Assembly: GCA_036480335.1 (NCBI GenBank)
Contig: JAZGGH010000079.1
Span: 1-43,481, forward strand
Origin: JAZGER01 sp036480335
Lineage (GTDB): Bacteria; Pseudomonadota; Gammaproteobacteria; DSM-19610
Direction of reading: 5' to 3'
DNA: 43,481 nucleotides
The notes beneath the pieces were generated by a model, which was not told the DNA's origin, did no database searches, and worked only from the letters and a program-made list of their open reading frames with translations. Positions within the stretch are counted from its first letter, which is position 1, and each line of letters opens with the position of its first letter. Shown here piece after piece: positions 38,299 through 43,481 of this stretch. The translations under genes were made by a program, and so were the position numbers.

Positions 38299-39108
38299 AT
38301 GAATCAGACACTAGTTGCGCCTTCAACCTATCTTGCCGCTGTTCGCGATCTGGCGAAAGTGGCCGGCGATAAAATTCTCGAAATCTACGACACAGACTTT
38401 AATGTTGAATCAAAGGCGGACGAATCGCCGCTGACAGCGGCGGATATGGCGTCGCATCATGCGATTGTTGATGGTCTGAAGGTACTGACACCGGAAATTC
38501 CTGTGCTGTCAGAGGAAGACGCCAAGATTTCTTTTGAAACACGCAGTAGCTGGTCGCGTTACTGGTTAATTGACCCGCTTGATGGCACCAAGGAATTTGT
38601 CAAGCGCAACGGTGAATTCACCGTCAATATTGCGCTGATCGAAGATGGCTATCCTGTGTTGGGCGTTGTTTACGTGCCTGTCACGGGTGTGACCTATGCT
38701 GCTGCACGTGGTGAAGGTGCTGTGAAAGACATGCCAGGTGCCGGTGAGAAGAAAATCAGCGTCAGACAGTTGGGCAATGGCCCTGTAGGCGTGGTTGGCA
38801 GCCGTTCACACCAGGGTGATTCGCTGAAAGCTTTCCTGGTGAAAATGGGTGATCATGAAATTGTCAGCATGGGTAGCTCATTGAAGATTTGCCTGGTGGC
38901 AGAAGGGGCAGCAGATATTTATCCGCGTCTTGGCTTAACTTCCGAATGGGATACAGCTGCTGCACACTGTGTTGTTGAAGAAGCCGGTGGAGAGCTGAAA
39001 AATGTTGAAACACTGGAGCGTCTGAAATACAACACCAAGGATTCGTTGCTGAATCCTTTCTTCCTGGTTATAGGTGATGATAGCCGCGACTGGGGACAGT
39101 ATCTCTAA
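38299..39108 (+). CDS. cysQ: 3'(2'),5'-bisphosphate nucleotidase CysQ
   Basis: CysQ hydrolyses 3'-phosphoadenosine 5'-phosphate, a by-product of sulfate activation and of carrier-protein maturation. The 269-residue inositol-monophosphatase-fold protein (E. coli 246) has a substrate- and metal-binding WLIDPLDGTKEFVKRNGEFTVNIAL, a first Mg site from SEED near residue 73 (VLSEEDAK) and the late EWDTAAAHCVVEEAGG. A perfect ribosome-binding site is present (AAGGAA). It ends in two tandem hairpins at 39130-39180. Confidence 0.95.
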   Translation: MNQTLVAPSTYLAAVRDLAKVAGDKILEIYDTDFNVESKADESPLTAADMASHHAIVDGLKVLTPEIPVLSEEDAKISFETRSSWSRYWLIDPLDGTKEFVKRNGEFTVNIALIEDGYPVLGVVYVPVTGVTYAAARGEGAVKDMPGAGEKKISVRQLGNGPVGVVGSRSHQGDSLKAFLVKMGDHEIVSMGSSLKICLVAEGAADIYPRLGLTSEWDTAAAHCVVEEAGGELKNVETLERLKYNTKDSLLNPFFLVIGDDSRDWGQYL

Positions 39109-39129
39109 CACCAGCTTTTAGGTGCCCGC

Positions 39130-39180
39130 GTGGAACCGTTGCGTTTGTTCCACCTACCGGTTTATATTACCAGCCGGTAG
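39130..39180. terminator. Tandem hairpins between convergent cysQ and the VanZ-like gene
   Basis: GTGGAAC (39130-39136) pairs with GTTCCAC (39147-39153), and CTACCGG (39154-39160) pairs with CCGGTAG (39174-39180). Both stems have 7 base pairs. No long T-run follows on either strand, so intrinsic termination is possible but not certain; the position between convergent genes supports a shared terminator. Confidence 0.5.
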
Positions 39181-39223
39181 GGGCGAATCCACGGCATTTA
39201 CCGGTACTGTTTTCCGAACAGTC

Positions 39224-39625
39224 TCAGGAATTAAAATCCGTTCCTCTTCGCTGCAAATTCCAGTATCGCCGTAGCCCCCAGCTGAGTAAGCCAACCGCCA
39301 AAATCGCCCCTGAGGTATCAGCAACCCAGTCCCAGATATCCGCATATCGGCCAGGTACATACAACTGGTGGATTTCATCAAATACACCATACATACTTGC
39401 CAGCAATACCGCAGAGACACGCTCCTTTTTGCCAAAATCCGGCGCTGTGAAATGAAAGCTTCCCAGAAAAAAAACCGCCAGCACCCCATAGTAAATTGCA
39501 TGGATGACTTTATCTTCAAATACAAACAGATGTAGGCTCGGTAATGTAGACTGGCTGGAGAGATAAAATTCCAGTGCGATCCAGATGATCGCAGCTAGCA
39601 GGGAGAGTATTCGTAGTGGGGGCAT
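39224..39625 (-). CDS. VanZ-like membrane protein
   Basis: A 133-residue protein with about four membrane helices. The family signature is present: an N-terminal W-x-x-L-E-F-Y-L-S-S-Q, FEDKVIHAIYYGVLAVFF and the conserved DEIHQLYVPGR...DWVADTSGAI, which contains acidic and Arg residues set between helices. VanZ homologues give low teicoplanin resistance in enterococci; most bacterial members have unknown roles. Here it is the last gene of a block for exopolysaccharide export, 49 bases after the kinase gene, and may act on a polyprenyl- or surface-linked product, which is inference. Confidence 0.85.
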   Translation of the reverse strand: MPPLRILSLLAAIIWIALEFYLSSQSTLPSLHLFVFEDKVIHAIYYGVLAVFFLGSFHFTAPDFGKKERVSAVLLASMYGVFDEIHQLYVPGRYADIWDWVADTSGAILAVGLLSWGLRRYWNLQRRGTDFNS

Positions 39626-39674
39626 GAGAGCGTATCTACGTAAATATTTACTGCAGTGGGTAATTCGCTTTGGC

Positions 39675-40487
39675 CTAACTGTTAACTTTATTCAGTATTG
39701 TTCCTATGACATTCGTAGAAGACAGCAATTCAAGCGAGCGCTCTATATCGGCCTTTTTTGTTTCATTGTCAGCAGTGACTAGCAGAGTTGCGTCTACCTG
39801 GGGTGTGAATGCCAGTGCATCTGCACCTTCCAGTACGGGGGGTAGATCAAAAATAATAATGCGTTGTGGATATCGGCTTTTCAGTTCCTGTACCAGTGTT
39901 CCCATGCGCGGTGAGTTCAGCATTTCCGATGAATTACGGATCACCTTGCCAGCGGGCAATATGGTCAGATCATCAATACCTTTTGGGTGTAACAACAGAT
40001 CAGATAACGGTGCATTATCCAACAGGTAATCACTGAGTCCTTCGGAAGCCGATAACCCAAACTGGGTATGAACACCTGGATGCCGCAGGTTGGCATCAAC
40101 CAGAAGCACCGTGTAGCCCACTTCCAGAGAAAGGCTGGAGGCCAGATTCACTGCTGTCGTAGTTTTACCATCTTTTTTTCCGGGGCTGGTGACAGCCAGC
40201 ACATTCCAGTCGTGATCAACCAGTCGCTGCAATACCTGAGTACGCAGCATTTTGTAAGCATCAGCGAATTCGTCTTCTTCCTGATGCGCAATAATGCGTT
40301 GATTATTTAGATGATCCTGAGTGATATCAACCTTTTTAGTCTGCGTATAATCAATCGGGCCGGTATGTTCAGCCACCTGACCTGCCGGACGCCTTTTGCC
40401 GGTTGCAGAACGCTGCATCCGCGGATGTAGCTGATGACTTTCACGTTCGGCGCGCGCCCGTTCTAATGCCTGTTTGATTCTTTCCAT
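39675..40487 (-). CDS. CpsD/CapB-family tyrosine-protein kinase (BY-kinase) domain
   Basis: A 270-residue cytoplasmic P-loop ATPase of the bacterial tyrosine kinase type, which normally works with the Wzz-type membrane activator encoded just upstream. Walker A is VTSPGKKDGKTTTAVN, Walker A' is VLLVDANLRHPG and Walker B is IIIFDLPPVL. The N-terminus (MERIKQALERARAER) and the spacer RIIAHQEEDEFADAYKMLRTQ are typical of stand-alone kinases in exopolysaccharide loci. The C-terminus ends TILNKVNS without the tyrosine cluster that many BY-kinases autophosphorylate, so regulation may use other sites or partner phosphorylation. Confidence 0.88.
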   Translation of the reverse strand: MERIKQALERARAERESHQLHPRMQRSATGKRRPAGQVAEHTGPIDYTQTKKVDITQDHLNNQRIIAHQEEDEFADAYKMLRTQVLQRLVDHDWNVLAVTSPGKKDGKTTTAVNLASSLSLEVGYTVLLVDANLRHPGVHTQFGLSASEGLSDYLLDNAPLSDLLLHPKGIDDLTILPAGKVIRNSSEMLNSPRMGTLVQELKSRYPQRIIIFDLPPVLEGADALAFTPQVDATLLVTADNETKKADIERSLELLSSTNVIGTILNKVNS

Positions 40488-40551
40488 AATGCTTAATCGC
40501 TATCTATAATTATTGTGTGTGAACTTGTGTATAAACCCATTATAAAGCATT

Positions 40552-42288
40552 TCAGGTGTTAATCATAATGTCTGCTTTTCGGACAGCTTTGTACCAGAGG
40601 ACATCCAGTGGGGTCCAGAAGACGTGCACCAGAGACAATATCAGTGCAATGGTGGTGAAAAAAGCCACCAGGCTGCCAATAATCTTCCAGCGTTTGCCGG
40701 TTTTTTCTCGCTGTGTGGTCAGGTAAGGGATTTCTGCCAGGGGTGGGCCGCCTGCTGTTGCTGCCAGTGCTCTGGAGCCGTGTAACGTATCAGAAATGCC
40801 TTCAGCAACAGCAGCAAAGCCAAGCCCGGAACCCAGCGCCAGTACCAGGCTCAAAAACACAATGGCCGGTCGGTTTGGGCTAATCGGTTCTTCAGGACGA
40901 ATGGCAGGCTCAATCAGGACAAATTGCTCGCCCTTGCTTTCTGTTTCCAGCTGCTGGGCTATCTGAGCCTGATTCTGCTTGGCTTTCAGTTCCTGGTATT
41001 TGGCGGTGGTATTGAGTAAGTCACGGTTGAGCTTGCTGTATTCTTGTTCAACCTGTGGAGCTTCAGTCAAACGGCTTTCATAATCCTGCAGTTTCTTCTC
41101 CAGCACAATGCGTTTTTGGCGCAGCGAGCGTATTTCAGAGTTTGCGGCTTCAATTTGTGTTTTCAGCGTAATGAAGGCCGGATTATCCGGATTATTTCTG
41201 GCGGCAGTATTCAATTTAGCTGGAGCGACCGGCGCATTTTTAAGCGCAGTAATCTGTTTCTGCAGGCGAATAACATCCGGATGTTGTTCAGAATATTTCT
41301 GGCGCAGGGCGCCCATTTCAGCTTGCAGTGATTCAAGCTGTTGCAGATGCGAGGCGGCAGAACTGACATCGCCGGTTTCAAGCTCGAGTCCCTGGATCTC
41401 CCGTTTGATACGCATCACATCCGGATGATCAGGGGAATAGCGGGCAATCAGCCGATAATATTCATTGCGCAGAGCCTGTATCCGTGTGGAAGGATCCAGG
41501 CTGATGTCAGAACCAAAAGGCTTAACCTGTGCCAGTTGCGAATTCAGGTAGATTTTTCGATCTTCGAGAGTACGAATTTGCGTATTCAGATCGGTAATTT
41601 CCCGATCAGTGCGATCCATCATTTGCAGATTCAGTTCTTTCAGCTCAGGCAAAGCATTTGCGTGCAGCCCTTTGAATTCTGCGAGCTTTTTTTCCAATAT
41701 ATTGATTTCATTGTTTAATCTTAGTGTTTCATTGCTTAAAAAGGAGTAGGTTTCCGTGGCTTTCTCTGAACGTTCCTTGAGATTCTCGGCCAGATACAGG
41801 CTGGTTAGCTCATTGGTTACTTTTTGCACCTGACCCGCATCGTCACCACTAAAATTCAGTGCAAATGCAATGGTCGCAGAAGTTGGGCGGCCAGAGCGGG
41901 GATCAACCACCTCAGCATCAATCATTCGCAGATTGATATTGTCGCGCATCTCTTCCAAAATCTCTTCAGTGGTCATTCGATCACTTTCTTTCTCGTAGAG
42001 ATCATATTTTTTAATGATATCGAGCAAGTTGCTCCGCGCCATTACATACTGGCTAATCGTCTGGATTCGCTGTGATGCAAAACTGGTGACGGTTGAGGCA
42101 ACCAGTTCCGGTGGAATTTCCTGTTCCTTGATCAGAATAGTTGCTGAAGAACGATAGGTCGGTGGCCAAAGCAGTGCGGCCAGCAGTCCCAGTAGGAATA
42201 TAGCACTGGCGATCGCAAGGATAGTACCCCGGCGTCGTTTAAAAGCGGCAATATAGTCAGAAAATTCAAGCGTTTGTTCTTCTTCCAT
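40552..42288 (-). CDS. Wzz/GumC-type polysaccharide chain-length and export protein
   Basis: A 578-residue inner-membrane protein of the polysaccharide co-polymerase group. It has a short cytoplasmic N-terminus, a first helix (about 22-42, LAIASAIFLLGLLAALLWPP), a Wzz domain (about 45-150), a long coiled-coil periplasmic region and a GNVR-like segment (about 395-445). A second helix lies at about 475-500 and, unusually, a third near the C-terminus (about 545-568). Two similar segments, ARYSPDHPDVMRIKREI and QKYSEQHPDVIRLQKQI, suggest an internal repeat in the coiled coil. It is 25 bases after the outer-membrane gene and 64 before the kinase, consistent with one export complex. Confidence 0.9.
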   Translation of the reverse strand: MEEEQTLEFSDYIAAFKRRRGTILAIASAIFLLGLLAALLWPPTYRSSATILIKEQEIPPELVASTVTSFASQRIQTISQYVMARSNLLDIIKKYDLYEKESDRMTTEEILEEMRDNINLRMIDAEVVDPRSGRPTSATIAFALNFSGDDAGQVQKVTNELTSLYLAENLKERSEKATETYSFLSNETLRLNNEINILEKKLAEFKGLHANALPELKELNLQMMDRTDREITDLNTQIRTLEDRKIYLNSQLAQVKPFGSDISLDPSTRIQALRNEYYRLIARYSPDHPDVMRIKREIQGLELETGDVSSAASHLQQLESLQAEMGALRQKYSEQHPDVIRLQKQITALKNAPVAPAKLNTAARNNPDNPAFITLKTQIEAANSEIRSLRQKRIVLEKKLQDYESRLTEAPQVEQEYSKLNRDLLNTTAKYQELKAKQNQAQIAQQLETESKGEQFVLIEPAIRPEEPISPNRPAIVFLSLVLALGSGLGFAAVAEGISDTLHGSRALAATAGGPPLAEIPYLTTQREKTGKRWKIIGSLVAFFTTIALILSLVHVFWTPLDVLWYKAVRKADIMINT

Positions 42289-42313
42289 ACCTTAAATCCA
42301 GAAAAGTGTTTGA

Positions 42314-43481
42314 CTAACGAGACCAGGCAAAGCGTGGCCAGTTATAGGTTAAATTCAGATAAAATGCGTTTTGAACGGCATCATTACTATTGCCTTCGTT
42401 GATTTGCTTTTTATAGCGATAATCAACGGAGGCAGCCCAGAACTGCGACAGTTTCCAGTGCAGGCCGGGCGATATTGTATAGTATTCCCGGTCCAGATTG
42501 TTAATGGTGCTGGCATCACTGGTGCTTTTGCTGTTATAAAAATTCACCCCAAGCGTACCCCGCAGACGTTCTGAAAAGCGATAATCGTTGGACAGTCCGG
42601 CGCGAGTCACCTCAATTAATCGCCCGGAAACCGAACTGCTGACATCCCGGCTTAAGGTTATTCCATGCGAACCGCGCTCGGTCTTTTTCGTCAGGCTACC
42701 GCTGAAAACCGTTCCGTCATCATCCACCTTGGTGGTTACCGGAATAGGTATGGTATTACTGACAAAGAAAACTCGGGAGAATTTTGTCGTTGTTCTACGG
42801 GCGCCAGCAAACAGTGTGCCGGATACGGATTCTGAAAACTGGTAGCGCACGCCAGCCTGCAGGTTAGTTACACGAGATAGCACATCATTATCGCTGTCCG
42901 TCAACGTCTGGCTGACAATCAGGCTACCAATAGCGCGTTCATTGAGACTGCGATTCAGTGATAACTGCCCGGAATGAGACAGATAATCGACATAGCCATT
43001 ATTGTTATCGTCATAATCAACATCATTATAAGTGTAACTCAGGCTGGCATTGGTGCGTTCACTAAAACGCCAGCTCCAGTTCGGCCGTAATGACTGACGG
43101 GTACGATCAGTACGACCAAAAACCAGACCGGTTTCATCCAGTTCAGTGTCTAGCGTGGTATCTTTGATGAAATCAACATCCAGCCCGAAATCATGGTGTT
43201 CCAGCGATTTTGTAGCACTCAGCCGGAGATTGGCATTGTCGTCATCCAGCCCGCTTTCATCCGGAAAACGGCGTAAATTTAACCCCACTGTCCCACTCAA
43301 GCTCGAATTAGCAGTATTTCGACTAAACTTGACGCTGGGTTTGAGTGTGATTTCACTTGAAGCCGCCTCGTTATCACCGGAAGTCAGTGTAATATTATCG
43401 TTATATCCTGTTCGCAAGCGGATAGACGGATCAATTCGCCACTCGGCTGCCTGCGCTTCCAATGCCAACAGGCAGGTAAAA
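42314..43481 (-). CDS. Outer-membrane beta-barrel protein of the exopolysaccharide locus (N-terminus off window)
   Basis: The visible part covers residues from within the signal peptide (FTCLLALEAQAAEW, cleavage after AQA likely) to the stop. Its sequence alternates polar and hydrophobic residues with aromatic girdles, as in beta barrels (SLSYTYNDVDYDDN, SGTLFAGARRTTTKF, YFWR-type repeats), ending in ...LTYNWPRFAWSR. The pattern fits the outer-membrane barrel family encoded upstream of Wzz-type genes in exopolysaccharide loci (BBP2-type), probably a component of the export or assembly path. The start codon lies beyond the right edge; a TTG at 43468 is not the true start because the reading frame and signal continue upstream. 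Confidence 0.82.
   Translation of the reverse strand, partial: FTCLLALEAQAAEWRIDPSIRLRTGYNDNITLTSGDNEAASSEITLKPSVKFSRNTANSSLSGTVGLNLRRFPDESGLDDDNANLRLSATKSLEHHDFGLDVDFIKDTTLDTELDETGLVFGRTDRTRQSLRPNWSWRFSERTNASLSYTYNDVDYDDNNNGYVDYLSHSGQLSLNRSLNERAIGSLIVSQTLTDSDNDVLSRVTNLQAGVRYQFSESVSGTLFAGARRTTTKFSRVFFVSNTIPIPVTTKVDDDGTVFSGSLTKKTERGSHGITLSRDVSSSVSGRLIEVTRAGLSNDYRFSERLRGTLGVNFYNSKSTSDASTINNLDREYYTISPGLHWKLSQFWAASVDYRYKKQINEGNSNDAVQNAFYLNLTYNWPRFAWSR

Noticed and set aside
39585..39782. Plus-strand frame of 65 codons between the VanZ-like and kinase genes.
   Set aside because: Overlaps both real genes in antisense; no ribosome-binding site or homology.
43468..43481. TTG at 43468 as the start of the outer-membrane protein.
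   Set aside because: In-frame codons upstream continue a signal-peptide-like hydrophobic segment, so the true start is outside the window.

Overview
The window is a chromosomal segment of a gammaproteobacterium. Several neighbourhoods are typical of that class: cutA-dsbD beside fxsA-groES-groEL; glnE-ilvE followed by a zinc-finger gene and envelope-sugar genes; rpe-gph-trpE-trpG-trpD-trpC next to a CRP/Vfr gene, an OsmC gene and speD; and a split, vitamin B12-dependent ribonucleotide reductase (nrdJa/nrdJb) as in Pseudomonas. I cannot name the genus. Nearly all genes are intact and housekeeping-like. There is no prophage, insertion sequence, CRISPR array, rRNA or tRNA that I can see.

Layout. 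1-2691 (minus): dsbD with a duplicated N-terminal domain, overlapped by cutA. 2765-3466 (plus): an FNR/CRP-type promoter, a 38-residue membrane miniprotein and fxsA. 3487-5693: the groESL operon with a perfect CIRCE operator and a terminator. 5735-9791: glnE, ilvE and a zinc-finger protein. 9841-16426: six genes with 1- or 4-base overlaps (ELM1-like, GT4 glycosyltransferase, polysaccharide deacetylase, second ELM1-like, pyruvyltransferase-like, TPR/glycosyltransferase-like), probably one surface-glycan unit. 16492-19724: nrdJa, a MITE-like repeat, nrdJb and a small unknown gene. 19996-24364: gspA-gspB and a secreted subtilisin-like protease ending in a sorting-signal-like tail, a plausible type II secretion module. 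24464-25043: an antitoxin relic and an HU protein with a lysine-rich N-terminal tail. 25306-29195: PfkB kinase, Rieske protein, a small unknown, djlA, a CopD-like membrane protein and a periplasmic hydrolase. 29312-34863: rpe, gph and the trp genes. 34928-37333: crp (minus), then osmC-like, VOC and speD. 37347-39108: divergent yrfG and cysQ. 39224-43481 (minus): an exopolysaccharide export/assembly block (outer-membrane barrel, Wzz-type protein, CpsD-type kinase, VanZ-like protein); the barrel gene runs off the right edge.

Themes. Envelope and redox biology dominate: thiol delivery to the periplasm (DsbD), two polysaccharide loci, secretion accessories and a surface protease. Regulation visible in the sequence includes CIRCE on groESL, and an FNR box plus a CRP-type palindrome 5' of the miniprotein gene; a CRP/Vfr homologue that could read the latter is encoded in the same window. 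A dispersed family of small palindromic or inverted-repeat elements (end motif close to AATCAGAGGTTCC, core palindrome GTAGGTTGG...CCAACCTAC) lies between genes, twice inside operons (nrdJa/nrdJb, trpD/trpC). The most novel-looking items are the double-ELM1 glycan operon, the GspAB-protease unit, the double-domain DsbD and the repeat family.
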